From Siderastrea siderea (taxonomy: Eukaryota; Cnidaria; Anthozoa; Scleractinia; Rhizangiidae), in assembly GCA_964030785.1 (NCBI GenBank), contig OZ034968.1:64082899-64146898 (forward strand): a DNA stretch of 64,000 nucleotides, given 5' to 3'. This document shows positions 51,801 to 64,000 of the stretch, piece after piece; positions within the stretch are counted from its first letter, which is position 1; every line of letters starts with the position of its first letter. The notes under the pieces are model-generated. The model was not told the DNA's origin and ran no database searches. It saw only the letters and a program-made list of their open reading frames with translations. The position numbers were made by a program, and so were the translations under genes.

Positions 51801-53856
51801 TGGCACAACCACCCTTCCGCCGGAAGTAAAGGAACCACGTTGTATGATTGACAGTTATGCTCACGGTAGCAATGAATCTCACAAGACTCCTCTTTTTTCA
51901 CGGTTACGTTTTTGATCACGTGACCATCTAGGGCTTTTCCAGGAATTACGGGTAAAAATTGTTTCACAAGGCAACCATCCGAAGCGGCTGTAAAATATGA
52001 AACAGTTATTCAAAGGACAGTCTTTAATTTTGCCTCGGTTTATAACATTCAATTTTTCATGTCTAGGCTACAAGAAATAGATTTGTTGTTAACGCTGTTG
52101 GTATTTAATCATGCAAGGATTATGACGAAAAACTTCCTCTAAAGAAGACAAACAAAACAAGGACGTTCTTTTTCTTGTCCCTGGGTGGTAAGATGGATTC
52201 AAAATTTTGCTGATCATTTAAAAAAACATCAGTGATCTTTTGGCTATGACGCTATTATTTTTAACAGGCTTAAATTTCGCAATTTGGAATATTTCATAGT
52301 TAGCGAGCAACTTAATTTATCCTTTTTATCAGCATTAGCGAAGAACTCAGACAACTGACGTCGATTCTCAGCGAGAAAGTTAAAAAAATCTTAAAAGGAG
52401 AAGCACAATAGAAACAGGTCGACGCTTACAAATTTTGTTTTCCTTTTACAACAATATCTTATAAGGTCACTTGTGTTGAAGACGTGGAACAAGAGATAGT
52501 TGGGGATGGTATCAAAGAAATTATGGATTGCAATGACGTGGGGGAACAAGTTCGGGAAAAGTGTAAATTAATGTTTTCGCAAAACATAGAAGCCAGAAGG
52601 GGTCTGGTTGAACGGCTCAAATGCTTCAAACAAACGTTTTAACTTTAGGCCTGAAAATCGGAAGTAATTTTCATAAACAGGTGCTATATCATAACATTTC
52701 AAAATTCTTCATTTACAATTCGGATTGACATGCATCACGCCACGCTAAATGCCAATTTTGAAGTTTCTGCTTTGAACTAGGAAAATTCAGCTTTTGAAAG
52801 CAACGTTGAATATAGGTGAAATTAGAAGGGAAAAAAGAATTAAGGCATTGCCTTTGCTTTCGCAGATCATTAGACAATCTCACATGGAAGGGCGCATTGC
52901 ATTTTTATTTCACAGTAAATCATATTCGGTCAGTGTGACGTTTTAAAATTTTCTTTTTCCATTTCTAAACTTCCGTGAAGGGGGATTTCCAGTTTAAGGA
53001 ACAAGTGAAAAACAAAGCAATTATAGGACTGGTTGAGAGGCGTCTTCTTTCAATAAACGCTACTTATATCCTGAATGAAATGAGTTCCTTGACAAAACAG
53101 TTTGAGTTTGTCGCAGGTCACTGTCCACATCAAAGTTAAAACACTTCAAGGTACAGAAAAGCGGTTACGAGTTCAGTATGTTCAGTATTTGATCTGCAAC
53201 TGAATAGTTTCAAGATTAACTGTTTTTGCCAGGATTTTGTCTTTTCTACCAAATACTAAACAGGGGCACCCAACGGTTCGTTTCGTGGAATAACTGTTCA
53301 GACGGCCTGAATCGCCTGAGATATTCGGATTTAATTACAGTGAAAACTAGACATTTCTTTTGCGAAACATCCCCTCAGACTTTCGTAACAACTGGGGACT
53401 GATTAATTCCTATTGTTTTCGGAAGGGCAAATATGTGGTTTAGAGGGTAAAATAAGGCCATCTAACATTTTCGGATAGCTATTAGCAGCTCGCAAATTCG
53501 GCGGATTGGATTGCTTCCTAAAAATTGAATTTTCTGCGGCACAAATTTTCAGCTAAAAACGCCGAACAGATCAACCTGTATTAGCTTATACAAGTATGCC
53601 TTTAAAGCTCTGAAACAATCTGAGAAAGAAAAAAATGATATTTCAAGTATTTTGCTAAAAATTTTCTCGTTAAATACCCCCTGACTAAAGAAAAAGTCAA
53701 AATGATAATGTGATCCTCCTCGTTATGTAAACAGCTATGTGGTATGGTATCATGTAGTTTCCTGGTGCTCGTTTTATATAAAGCAAATTATAACTTACCT
53801 TCAGCCCATAAGAAAAACATCAACAGAAACAGATGACACAGCAAAATTCTCTCCAT
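45845..53856 (-). CDS. SOMP5-like secreted matrix protein, paralogue B (hybrid)
   Basis: Exons 53856-53799, 51987-51725, 51199-51082, 50581-50459, 48484-48421, 47488-47356, 46375-45845 (58, 263, 118, 123, 64, 133, 531 bp), giving 429 residues with the same domains as A: signal peptide, PAN ([16 protein letters not shown]), EGF (NPCSSSPCSQNATC), EGF (DLNECEVNTHNC) and fibrinogen-related tail ([17 protein letters not shown]). DLNEC replaces DIDEC, keeping a plausible calcium site. Exon 1, intron 1 and most of exon 2 follow A; exons 3-7 and introns 2-6 follow C. All splice sites and the frame are intact, so it should be functional. Confidence 0.82.
48524..48922 (-). other. Intronic open frame shared by B and C
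   Basis: About 130 codons (MVCEMTLYTNSVNIGL..., SPNVSHNTAYNTSL, MSGIVVIVYTAACFE) lie in intron 4 of B; the counterpart at 58521-58970 in C is also open. Intron 4 of A is 1.4 kb shorter and lacks it. Several of the few B/C differences change residues (N/S, T/P, V/I). No domain or splice context was recognised. Recent duplication alone could explain why both are open. Confidence 0.2.
49900..50235. repeat. Probable dispersed repeat in intron 4 of B
   Basis: This block has GTGTGGTCGTCAGAAAACGG and GTGTGGATGCAG phrases that look like a common cnidarian MITE and is part of the 1.4 kb that intron 4 of B and C has and A lacks. The copy in C is at about 59950-60290. Ends were not resolved. Confidence 0.35.
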
Positions 53857-54713
53857 GTCTTGGAGTTACATGAACACCGTGAAACACACTGAACTCGCCA
53901 CGACGGGAAGATGCGTTCCCTCAGGGAATGTGATATCAGATGTCGTCGATCGGTTTATTACCTGAAGGACTCCTGATGTAAATGCATTGTAATTAGCTAT
54001 CTGGCAGGTTGTTATATTTCAGTTATTTTTTGAAGCTGGTGTTATGACAATGGGTGAATGAGTGAATTAATCAAGAAACAAAAACATTTTCCTACCCCTA
54101 CAGAGTCAGAGACGAAGCTCTCGAAAATGTGCACGAATCATATGTTTCTATTTACTCTATAGTAAATGAGAATATGTTGGAAGTTATGGCCAATCTTAAC
54201 CTTGCCGCGTTTCTGAGTATACAATTATAGAAACAAGTTACACAAATAACAGCCTAAGTTTACACACTGGTGGAAGTTATCTTGTAACAAGTTTTATTTT
54301 GAAGCCAACTTTTTTGGAAGATTAGCCACGTTTTAACGTGTAGGAAATTGGTGAATAGTTAATAACGCCCAACGGCAAAGAAACACCTGCCATTAATTCC
54401 CCGGTTACCCTCTATGAGACAGACGATATTTTGCGAAACCGGAGTCATTTTAATAATTGTTTTATCCGTAAGTTCAGGACCGAAGGCAAACAACTAATAC
54501 AGCTCTTCAAATCAACCTCTTCCGCTCCTCAAAGTTGGCTCACTTACCTGCATCCTCGATGCTAAAACTTGATCGTATACTGGATGGGTGCCTCCCCTGC
54601 AACTTTCCAGTTGCAGGGATGAGTACCTTCCCTGCCAATTTCCAGGATCTTCACAAATCAGGTGGATACAACGTTTTCGTCACGCAGGATTACTGTATTT
54701 ATGAGCTTGAATA

Positions 54714-55187
54714 CACTTTAATGAGTTTAACTTTAATGAGTTTTATATTGTGCAAACATCAATGTGGCATTTTTGAATGCGCATTACAATACATTTGAAA
54801 TAAAAATTAAAAAACTGGGTAAAATTACATATTAACATATCGTGTAAAAATCAGGTGAATATATGTAAGACAAATTTCAATAAAACAGCTAAGAGAAGCA
54901 ACCCCCCCCCCCCCCCCTTCGAACTCCCCACCCCGTGCCCTCCTTCTATCCATAAAAATCTATATAATTTATAATTTAAAAGCTATCTTAAATAAATATG
55001 TTTTCACTTGAGTCTTAAAAATTCCAACGCTAGTGCTAATGCCTATTTGTTCGGGCAATGCGTTCCATAATTTAGGGGCAACATATATAAATGCTCTGTC
55101 TCCGAGGGTTGTGTATGACTTCGCAGGTGGGAGTGTTAGGAGCAGAGAGTTATTTGATCTTAAGTTGTAACTACCACAGTCCTTTAA
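54714..55187 (-). mobile_element. 5'-truncated LINE 3' tail (CR1/L2-like)
   Basis: Absent from the collinear spacer at 45194, where GAATA meets CCGAATATG directly. Minus-strand translation gives YNLRSNNSLLLTLPPAK, LGDRAFIYVAPKLWNALP and FKTQVKTYLFKIAF, the typical C-terminus of non-LTR reverse transcriptases, with a stop at 54969. The 3' end carries a tandem ACTCATTAAAGTTA motif (54714-54742). The frame continuing to 55322 is host sequence joined by chance. A run of 16 C lies inside at 54902-54917. Confidence 0.75.
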
Positions 55188-55432
55188 CCGAATATGTAAT
55201 TTATAAATAAATGCTCCCCAACTATCAGCTATAAACGAACTTAGAACATTGAACAGAAATGTCGATCGGAAACTTTTCAACCAAAAAAAAATCGGATCAA
55301 GTGGGCAAAATAAAGAAAACAAAAGAACTGAGAAATCATCCTCATCCAGTCACTTAACCCACTTACAACAAGAAATGTTCATGCGAATATGTTCTTTTGC
55401 AACTTGGCCAATTTTAGAAGTGTTTGTTACTG

Positions 55433-55642
55433 AACCCTTTCACTACCAGAGTCAGTTATGGGGACATTGAGGTGATTCTACCTTCTTAGTCTGTGGATGA
55501 AATCCTATGGTGTGACCATTCAAATGGAACTTCTTTACCAGTACATTGACATGATGCTATTTATATCTTAGTAGTTTACAAACTGAAATTTGGGGTTCGT
55601 CTCTAATTTTGATTTTAGGCACTCGTGGGAGTGAAAGGTTTA
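55433..55642. mobile_element. MITE, CCTTTCACTCCC family (copy 3)
   Basis: Duplicate of 45429-45641, with GAACCCTTTCACTACC and GTGGGAGTGAAAGGTTTAA ends. Confidence 0.7.
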
Positions 55643-55850
55643 AACAAAGTTTGAAAGGAGAGTTAAACCATGTGTTTGCTTATACTTGAGACGACAATGC
55701 TTTCACACCCAATGCAAAGTTCTGACCAACGCCAATTAAGCGACTAGTTCCCCATTCCCCGAGGGTGGCAGTTTAAGAGGTTTGACCGTAAATTGATACT
55801 TCAGTCCTTTTTCAACAAAAAAGAGCGCGGGTAAAGGCTAATCTCAGACT

Positions 55851-58800
55851 TTACTTTACAAAAATGTAACAATGTGCTTTTGTGTGACGTACACCGTTGT
55901 CTGGTGAGTGTTTAACTTCATTTCCACATGAGTTAGTTCCATCTTGTCCTGCCAGACTCCCTCCAGTTCCAAATCCGATTCTCGAGTCACAGGAAAAACA
56001 ATCGTTCTCGCCGTTTGCGATGATACCAATTCTGGCAACGGCAGGATCAGAATGATAGCTTTGAGGTGAGACATTAAAACCTTCCATCCCACAGTTGACC
56101 TGAAGAGACGAGTCATCAATCAAAGATTTCCAAGCACTTCTTCCCAGGTTTAGCTGCGTGTATTGTCCTTTGGCCAGCAGTGAATAAAGCGATGGAGCAG
56201 CATAGTTGATCATGAGCCAGTTCGTGACGCCGTTCACCTTCATTCCAACGCACAGCGTGGTAAAAGACGTGCTCCAGTAGCTTGGAAGTTTTGTCTCCAC
56301 CTCATCGAGTCCTGACAAACCTCCCTGGAGATTGAATGGTTGTTTGTTGGTCCAGTATTCTGAGCTGTACAGGAACGTGGCCTAAAAGAACGTACAAAGT
56401 AAAATGAAACTCGTTAATCATAAATGTAACAAAATTCTCGAATCTAACTGGTTATAAGCAGCCCTGATTTGGCATTCATAAGACAGTGTACGCGATATTT
56501 CTGTATTTGCCTGGACAGTACGCTTCATTATACTGAGGGCAGTTGCACTTCAATGTTTTTCTCCTTACATCTGGTAAAAAAACTTTTGTCCCTTCATTCA
56601 ACACAACGTTTAAACTATCACTGTGTTTTTTCTCAAATTTTGTTGTAGTTATGATTAATTGGTGTCGTGAAATTTTGTTTCTAATTATGCTCGCTTCGCG
56701 GTTGTCCGATTTTGTTTCTTCACTCTTATGATTACAGACCAAATGGGACTCCACTCAGCCCTGTTACCATGATTGATCACTTAAAGTTGAAAAGCTTGTT
56801 GAGCCGTGACCCCATTAATGTATTAGCTGCATTTGATGTATTTGTGCGTAGCCAGATGTGATTCCTTTTGTTTTGACTGTTCTCGGCAGGTTACCGTCGT
56901 CAAAATACATACATGCGGTTATTCATATTAGTTTAATTAGCAGCCCCGAAAAGGGATTTTCTCCGCCAACATAGTACAATAGTATAATAATATAATATTA
57001 AGTATATAAATAAGTACTTAAATTAAAGAAGTAATAATAGATAACAAGAAGTGAGTTGTTGATTAAAAAAGGAACGAAAACTTATTTACAATTTATTGTA
57101 ATAGAGCGGGTTTTCAACTGAGTGTCGTAAAACGAAAACCAAAGTAAATACTGTGACCAATCACAACACTGGCACAACAAATAACACAATGAACCAATCA
57201 GAAGTCGAAAGAAATACATCAGTAACGGGTGCCAGGCGAGGAAATCTGATATACAATTGGGTGCCAATGTATTGAGGCATTTATGCCCCCATTACAGCGC
57301 CATAAACCAAAATCAAGGAGGAGGCAGTCATTAGGTGAAAACCAGCAAAAAGACCTAATTGCTTTACCTCATTTCCACTGATTTTCATGGCTAGTGTCCA
57401 TCCCGCACCACTGCATCCTGGGATTGTGGTCATGTGACAGTAGGCTTGTTGCATCCCTCCCCCCTCAGTGACCAAGTAATATGGGCCGCTTAGAGATTCC
57501 CTGAGAAAACAATCAATATACTGCTGTCAATCCCCCACTTTACAGTTGTGTCGCAAACTCAGTTTCTTTATTTGCATACTTTAATACATATGTCTCCCAC
57601 TTTGCAGCCCGTGTGACCACTCAGTATTTGCATACTTACATACACCGACCGGTCCGATCAGAATTCGCCGATACCTTCAAAGAAACCAACTTAAACTTGG
57701 TGACTGTTACCTATGCATCTCAAAGCAACAAATACCGTCAATCCTAATGTTTCGAACAGTTAAAAATGCTGGAATGTTTAAAATTAAAATTCGTTGGTCA
57801 TCTTAGCCAACGCGTACTGATATTACTATCCTTATTTTTTCTTCCAAGCAGTCTGGGAACTTAATTTCAGACCTTGAAGAAGTCGATTCTCGCATCACCA
57901 TATATTTCAACAACGTATATTTAAATTTGGCAGATAACGGGCTTTTGGGGAGTTTCCAACTTTGCCTTCCTGTCCCTACCGTCTCCATTACTTCAACAAC
58001 ATTAAAGCTACGTCAATGAAACTTGGAGCGTGGGATGTGTGTGTTACGTCGCCACCATCTTGTATTATCCAGATTTCCACAGTTAAAACCACACCGCTTG
58101 CTGGCTTTTGCTCGGGTATTAAAAATGTTGCTAGAGAACGTTTTAAGTCCGACGGGGCTCATATGGTTTATTTCTTGCCATTCAAGTTTCAAAACATGTA
58201 AATATCAATTTTTCCCAGGACCTTAGAATGTATAGTTATCATGCTATGTGTTTTTTTTTTTGTCACAAACGGCAAATTTCAATCATGAAAAGATTCTTTT
58301 CGGGAAGTATTTATGTACGTGGTTATCTCTGGTGGGTAACTTTTCTTTATCCGCGGTCGGTAGTGAAAAAAAGGCTCAAAATGTTCGCAAAAGTTGCGCA
58401 CGGTAAAATACCTTTTGTCTTTTAAAAAATAATCTTCATGTTAAGAGAATTTTAACTTACGGAGTATGAGATAGGACCTCTTCGCACGACATTGATAGGT
58501 TAGTGTACCAGTAGCCTTTTCTAGCTGAGGAGACAAAAAGGATACAATGGCTCTAAATTAGAGCTGTGAAAACATATTACACGGGTGGGGTGGGTGAATA
58601 ACTCAAAGCAAGCCGCAGTATAAACAATAACAACAATACCACTCATTCCAACATTATGCAGTCGGAGATGCTTATCGATCAAAACGAAGAATTTCGTAAA
58701 CGCTGTCCAAAGTGAAGACTTTTGAAAACGGGGGTCTATCGCTTTGGTGTCACAGCTTTGTTCCTTAAGTGTAGAGAGTGATGTGTTGTACGCAGTGTTA

Positions 58801-61800
58801 TGACTTACATTGGGGCTGGTAAAAGCATCAGTTTTACTGAAGCCTTTACAATAGTACGAAAACAGGGATATTTGGTTTTCGACTATGATCCCCTCGGGCC
58901 ACAACAAGCTCAATTGTATGGTTAAACCAATGTTGACTGAGTTGGGGTAGAGGGTCATTTCACAAATCATTCTCTACGAGTAATAGCTGTTTCGAGATTA
59001 TTTCAGAAAGGAGTAGACGACAAATTAATTAATGGTGTCGCTGGGCATTGATCAGAAGCCCTTGAGAGTTACAAACGACAAGCGGAAGAACAACCAGTAC
59101 TAAGAAGTCCAAAAATAGTGCAAGGCCAGGCCAACTAAGATACAACATATGGGGGGAAATTTGACGGCCGTGCAAATTCCAAATACGTACGGTGGGAGCA
59201 ATTACTTTAAACATTTCTGGGGGAAATTGTGATATTACGATTAACAAGATCTAAAAAAATTTGCAACTGTTAATTATAGCTGATAAATGCAAAAAGTGTT
59301 GCAAAATAAATGACTGAAACAATTAGGGCTAGTTTTGTTGCTTTTTCCATACCGTGTAGAGTTGTTGGTAGTACGCGTGCCTGAAGATAAGTGGGCTGGA
59401 ACAAGAGGTTGTTGGTGCGGTAGTTATTTAAAAAAATGAGGCCTCCTGTTCCAACTCATTGGCCAAAATATAAACAACCTCTTGTTCCTTTTCAGCAAGC
59501 ATTGAGCTGGTTTATTGAAAATAATCTGTTCAAAACAAAGAAAGGGTGCATTAAACAGTTTCTACGAATTTGGAGAAGTTGTTGCACTATTTTTTTTCAC
59601 CATTTTCACGCGATTTCGATTCAAACAAAGGGAAGGAACACAAACATTTGAAGTCGGACAATTTTCCGTTGAATAAGGGTGCATCCTACGCCGTTGATTT
59701 AGTGCCACATACCATACCGTTAAGCCACGGCGGCAAATACGTAGGTCAACAAATGATTAGCTTATTCATAGAATGCCAAATAATAGTTGTTGAGATAATG
59801 AGAAAAAACATCATCTACTATGGCAGACGAACGTGTTGTTATGTTGTTCACCCTTATCTCTTGCTTGATTGTATGCCTGCGGATAAATGTTTCATTGGTT
59901 AATCCCGGTGTGTGAGCTGGTATAGCAAATTCCCTAACAACCAAATTCCCATAGCAACAAAAAGCTTTCCAAAGACCATTCTCGACTCCAGAGCTCTTCT
60001 GGGCGTGACTTACGGGAAGTCAGAAGCGTAACCACTGTGGTCGAGAATGTCCAAAGACGACTGTGGTATCACGGATGCCATTGAAGTATGCGCACAAGAC
60101 AGCAAAGAGGTCCGAAAAAGCCTGGGAACGCAAACCATCTTTCGTTTTTCATTCCCTAGTGTGGTCGTCAGAAAACGGTGTGAAAACGCTAGTGTGGATG
60201 CAGATCTTTCCATGCGTTTTCGAGACAAAAAACAGACGTTTCAGTGAAAAAGCATTAATGCGGATGGAGCTCCTTTTGCATAAATAAAGGTGATAATTTA
60301 AAATTATAACGCGACGTCATTACTATTTTTACCTTGCCTAGTGCAAGACTGCAAGCCGTTTACCTTTGATCAGAAAAGGCCCTTAATACTCAAGGATAAT
60401 TTAAAAAAGGAACGGTAAAAACAACTTGTGCAATTATAGCCATCCAAAGCTTTAGTTACCTGTGATTTAAAATACCGGGATCTATATGAAAAAAAGGAAT
60501 ATGAAACCAACCTGTGCAATTGTGGCCATCGCCATCAAATCCAAGTTTACAACTACAGTTGAAGGAGCCAATCCTATTGACGCATGTGGCGTGGAGAGAG
60601 CAATTGTGGGTATTTACTTCACATTCGTTTAAGTCTGGCAAAGAAAAATAGTTAGTACATTATTTTACTCTTCTTTCATGCCAGTGGGTTCGGTCGATCA
60701 ATTAACTAAACAAAGCTTGTCGATTTATTAAAATCAGGCAAACAAAAAAGTCAACTAGCAAAGAAAAACAGTGAAACAAATATTTTGAAGACGGAAAAAA
60801 CCCAATCGACCAGTAATTTGATAATAATATAATGACTGATCGATCGATCAGACAAACAACAATCAAACAGTCGACCAAAATCAAGCATTTTCTTTTTTCA
60901 CAAAAATAATTTTAAATAAGTTAAAGTTTAATTTCCATCATTTTCTCGTAAGACCTAAAATAATATAGGATGCCATTAATAAGACAAAATTAAAGATTCC
61001 GAAATCAAAAGAGTCGTTAAGATGCATTGAAAGTGTTATTTGAAAAATACACAACTGGCAAAATCAGCATTGAGCAAAAATTGGAAAGTGTCAAAACCAT
61101 ATTTTGCAGCAAAAACGCTATAATAGATAGCCCTCTTATGTAATTACTAAATCTGCTAACCACCATTCTCACCATTTTCACAGTACTTTCCGGTGAAGCC
61201 AGTTGGACAAATGCATTGAAATTTGTCGTCTCCTATGAAACTTGGTTGACATGTGGCATTCTGGGAACATGGGCTGCTGCTGCATGGATTCTAACGAAAG
61301 AAAACTGGCTTTTAAACTCCTGAGAGTTCTAAAATAAAGCTTTGATTGATTTTGTCCTATTTAATTTAACGAAAACAGTCAAAACCACATGCAGGAATTT
61401 TCAGCTCAGAGAAGTTTATCTTGTTGTTGTGACAGATGAACTAAATTGCAAAATGTGCTAAATTTTCACACATTTTCAAAATTAACAAACTAACCAGCAC
61501 TGCTGGAATTTTTAGATCAATCATCTTTTACGTTCAATCAAACGCAAGTACGGGTCTGTAGCCCACGTTACAGATGGTGGCAATGTGTTTGTGTAGAAGC
61601 CTATTCCGTTTCTTCGCTTGAGTTCACAGTAGTAGGTTAGAACCGCAGATCCATTTTAAGCCCATGCTTCAAAGAAAATGAACAACTAACAGTATTCGTC
61701 AGCTGTAATGCATCTGCTTAACAACGTAAAGAGATATTTAGATGGCAAGTCGCCAACAAAACACAGCGTAAGATCACCAAACTAAAACTGCCTGATGTAT

Positions 61801-62919
61801 GTGTAAAATTCATTACCTTTGTAGCTCTGTACTTGTACCCTGTCTTACTCTTTAAACTTCCCGGATGTTGCTGCTCATCGGCATTGTTCAACTGGCACAA
61901 CCACCCTTCCGCCGGAAGTAAAGGGATCACGTTGTATGATTGACAGTTTTGCTCACGGTAACAATGAATCTCACAAGACCCCTCTCTTTCCACGGTTATA
62001 TTTTTCAACACATGACCCTCTAGTGCTTTTCCAGGAATTGTGGGTAGAAATTGTTTCACAAGGCAAACATCCGTAACGGCTGTAAAATATGAAATGGTTA
62101 TTTAATTTTGCCTTAGTGAACATTCAATTTCCAAGCCTAGGCTTTGTTGTAAGTGATTTTCATAAGCAGGTGTTTTGACAGTTCAACTCGTCCTTATTAA
62201 TTGATAATTTCTATGCATACCGTTATTATTAAATGTTTCTTCATTATTCTCCACAAAGACAGTTGCAGGTTTTGAAAAATGTTGATTTAAAAAAATTTCG
62301 CATGATCTTCTTTCACTTTAGCGTCTTATCTTGTATGGTCCCATAGAAACCTTGTCTTCAATTTGGGAATTTCTATAAATGATGACGGTTGTTTCTTTAA
62401 AAAATGATAACAATGTAAATTTTTGCCTGAATATTTTGCCAAGAATCTATCTAAATTGACAAAAATATGGCCTGCTGTAATTCTGGATTGAAGGCAGAGA
62501 GTTTTCTGATACACTCAAAATAGCCTTCCAATCTGGATAGCAAGGAAAACGTAATATATTTGTTTGACAGATCGAACTGGGGTAGCTCCTACAAACGATA
62601 ATTTTATCATCAAGATCAGATCTGTGACAAAACTCTTTGGGTTTGTCGCAGTCATATCCCACACTGAAATCAGATGTTTTTTAACGTTTTTATTCGAAAT
62701 GAGCTTTCGAATCATATCCTAGAGTACGCCAGACATTGTTGACATGAAAGACCAAAGAACACGAATTGCAAAAGACGGTAAACAATTTAATCTTCGAGTT
62801 GTATAGCTCAAGTTGTGTAGCAACGTTGTGCTAAATTTTAATAAAGCGCGTCATATCTTACCTTCAGCCCATATGGAAAACAACACCAGAAATAGTTTAC
62901 ACAGCAATGTTCTCTCCAT
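55851..62919 (-). CDS. SOMP5-like secreted matrix protein, paralogue C
   Basis: Exons 62919-62862, 62079-61817, 61290-61173, 60634-60512, 58524-58461, 57500-57368, 56381-55851 (58, 263, 118, 123, 64, 133, 531 bp), giving 429 residues. The domain order matches A and B. The signal peptide (MERTLLCKLFLVLFSIWAE) and PAN exon (GHVLKNITVEREG, EIHCYREQNCQSYNVI) are the most diverged of the three, while exons 3-7 are nearly identical to B. Intron 1 is 782 bp against about 1.8 kb in A and B, and the upstream flank is unrelated to theirs, so its promoter probably differs. Exon 7 has INYAAPS and AKGQYTQ where B has INHAAPS and ANGGYTQ. Confidence 0.82.
58521..58970 (-). other. Intronic open frame, C copy
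   Basis: Counterpart of 48524-48922, starting MICEMTLYPNSVNIGL. The frame runs 17 residues further than in B because of indels at the end. Confidence 0.2.
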
Positions 62920-64000
62920 GAGTTAACAGCTGTATGACTGGTGTAATATTACGATTCTGTGCCGATCAACGTCGATGGACGATGCTTCCATAGTACTGAT
63001 ACGTTAATTTAACTCCTGTTTCTATTAAATTTTATGCGCTGTAGTTCAGATACTCCCTGGGTGGCGTCATGCCGCTTTTAGGTTCATTTGTTTAAATTTG
63101 ATGTTCATGACAAAGATTACATTTGTTCACTGGAAAACGTTTTCCTTTTCCTCGGTGGAGTCACAGAAATAAGCTCTATTCTCGTTTATCGATACACAGG
63201 GACCGAAACAATAGAAACAATGACCTACACGAAAAAACAAGAAAAAAACAAGGAACACACCATGTTAAGACCGTTATGCATCGATGCATGCCTACAGAGC
63301 CCGGAAACACATGTTCTTCCAAACTCGGAAGATCTTTCTAGAATAAGGCTCATTTAAATCAACTGTGCCTCCCGCCGGTATAGTCAGTTATAGAAAACGG
63401 GGCCGTCGTCAAACAACAGTGTGGCTTCCCGTACTGAAGGCTATTTTCTAACACATTTTATTTTGGACAGCTTTATTCTTGGTCTTCATCAATATGGTAA
63501 AATTGGTTTGCTTAAACGACAAAGTTTCAGAAAAAAAAGGGGGGGTGTTAAACTGTAGACTGAGATTGAAAGAAACATCTAGAACAATTCTGGTTCTCGA
63601 GTATTCTTCAGAGCAAAGAAAACGAGAAATAATATGCAGAAAATTACAAGACTTGGTATGCTTCCGTCATGTTGGTTAGTGTAAAGTCCCTCTAAAGTAC
63701 AAGAAATAAACCTTAACCACGTAAATGAAATTTATCAGTATTCCCAGGTTCTCTTCAAAATTGATGACAAGACATTTTTAGAACAATATTATACAACAAA
63801 ATCGAAAATTAACTGGAAAATTTCATAGTTTTATGGCATTTTGGGAATTGCTGTGCTTTCGAGCTGGCACGAATTTGATAAAATTTCAAAACGTTTTATT
63901 TCTAAGGCAAAGCAAAATGCTGACGTGGGATTTTCTTTGACCGATTTGTCCCACGGCGTGTTAGAAATGAAAATCAGAGACAAAAACATGAAACATGGTA
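62920..64000. other. Upstream of paralogue C, nothing recognised
   Basis: It lacks the sequence that lies upstream of A and B. Short frames (63088-63357, 63479-63679) have no recognisable domain. The C promoter should lie in the first few hundred bases; no clear TATA box was assigned. Confidence 0.4.

Larger units (their letters stand above)
53857..55850. other. Spacer between paralogues B and C
   Basis: Duplicate of 44369-45844 with one LINE insertion and a small internal duplication of TGCAACTTTCCAG near 54597-54615. No gene. Confidence 0.6.
42350..61900. repeat. Two ~9.5-10 kb tandem duplication units
   Basis: The segment from within exon 2 of A to within exon 2 of B (about 42.35-51.8 kb) is repeated from B to C (about 51.8-61.9 kb). 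Matched parts: 42.4-44.4 with 51.9-53.9 kb (5' ends of A and B); 44.4-45.8 with 53.9-55.85 kb (spacers); 45.8-51.7 with 55.85-61.8 kb (exons 3-7 of B and C with their introns). Divergence is a few percent by eye. Unit lengths differ mainly by a 474 bp LINE insertion in the second unit. Confidence 0.85.

Noticed and set aside
54969..55322. 117-codon minus-strand frame as one protein
   Set aside because: Only the C-terminal part is reverse-transcriptase tail; the first part is spacer sequence shared with 45195-45318 and is joined by chance at the LINE junction.
1..64000. tRNA, rRNA, operon or ribosome-binding features
   Set aside because: No tRNA or rRNA was recognised by eye, and bacterial features do not apply to this eukaryotic sequence.

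Overview
The window is eukaryotic, intron-rich, AT-rich animal DNA. Split exons have clean GT-AG junctions, secreted proteins are built from F5/8 type C, LamG, Ig, D8C, PAN/Apple and EGF modules, and MITEs and microsatellites are dense. Three tandem genes match the coral 'uncharacterized skeletal organic matrix protein 5-like' layout as I remember it (signal peptide, PAN, EGF, cbEGF, fibrinogen-related C-terminus). Together these point to a stony coral or close hexacorallian. All assignments come from reading the sequence and recalling families; no search was run.

Layout. (1) 226-1261: a minisatellite whose ~56 bp units carry a palindrome. (2) 1610-2725 (+): a complete two-exon Gfo/Idh/MocA oxidoreductase resembling inositol 2-dehydrogenase. 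(3) 5867-34311 (-): one large mosaic extracellular gene reconstructed from twelve exons. Read 5' to 3' it encodes F5/8C, F5/8C, LamG, LamG, Ig, D8C and PAN, every domain boundary is a phase-1 intron, and the exon lengths sum to an open frame of 1051 codons plus stop. Its signal-peptide exon was not found. Its introns carry many MITEs, a 7.9 kb element with ~2.8 kb inverted arms (21932-29836), and hammerhead-like motifs. (4) 35449-36224: a 5'-truncated LINE with a target-site duplication. (5) 37503-62919 (-): three tandem seven-exon paralogues A, B and C with almost identical exon lengths (58, 263, 118, 123, 64, 133, 531/534 bp). (6) 62920-64000: no gene seen.

The clearest evolutionary signal is that the middle paralogue B is a hybrid. 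Its exon 1, intron 1, most of exon 2 and upstream flank are A-like, while exons 3-7 and the introns between them are C-like. That is what one unequal crossover between two ancestral genes, A and C, would leave. A LINE tail at 54714-55187 then inserted into only one of the two duplicated spacers.

How the genes relate: the mosaic gene and the three SOMP5-like genes lie on the same strand and appear to encode secreted, cysteine-rich adhesion or matrix proteins sharing the PAN module. The oxidoreductase is an unrelated metabolic neighbour on the opposite strand.
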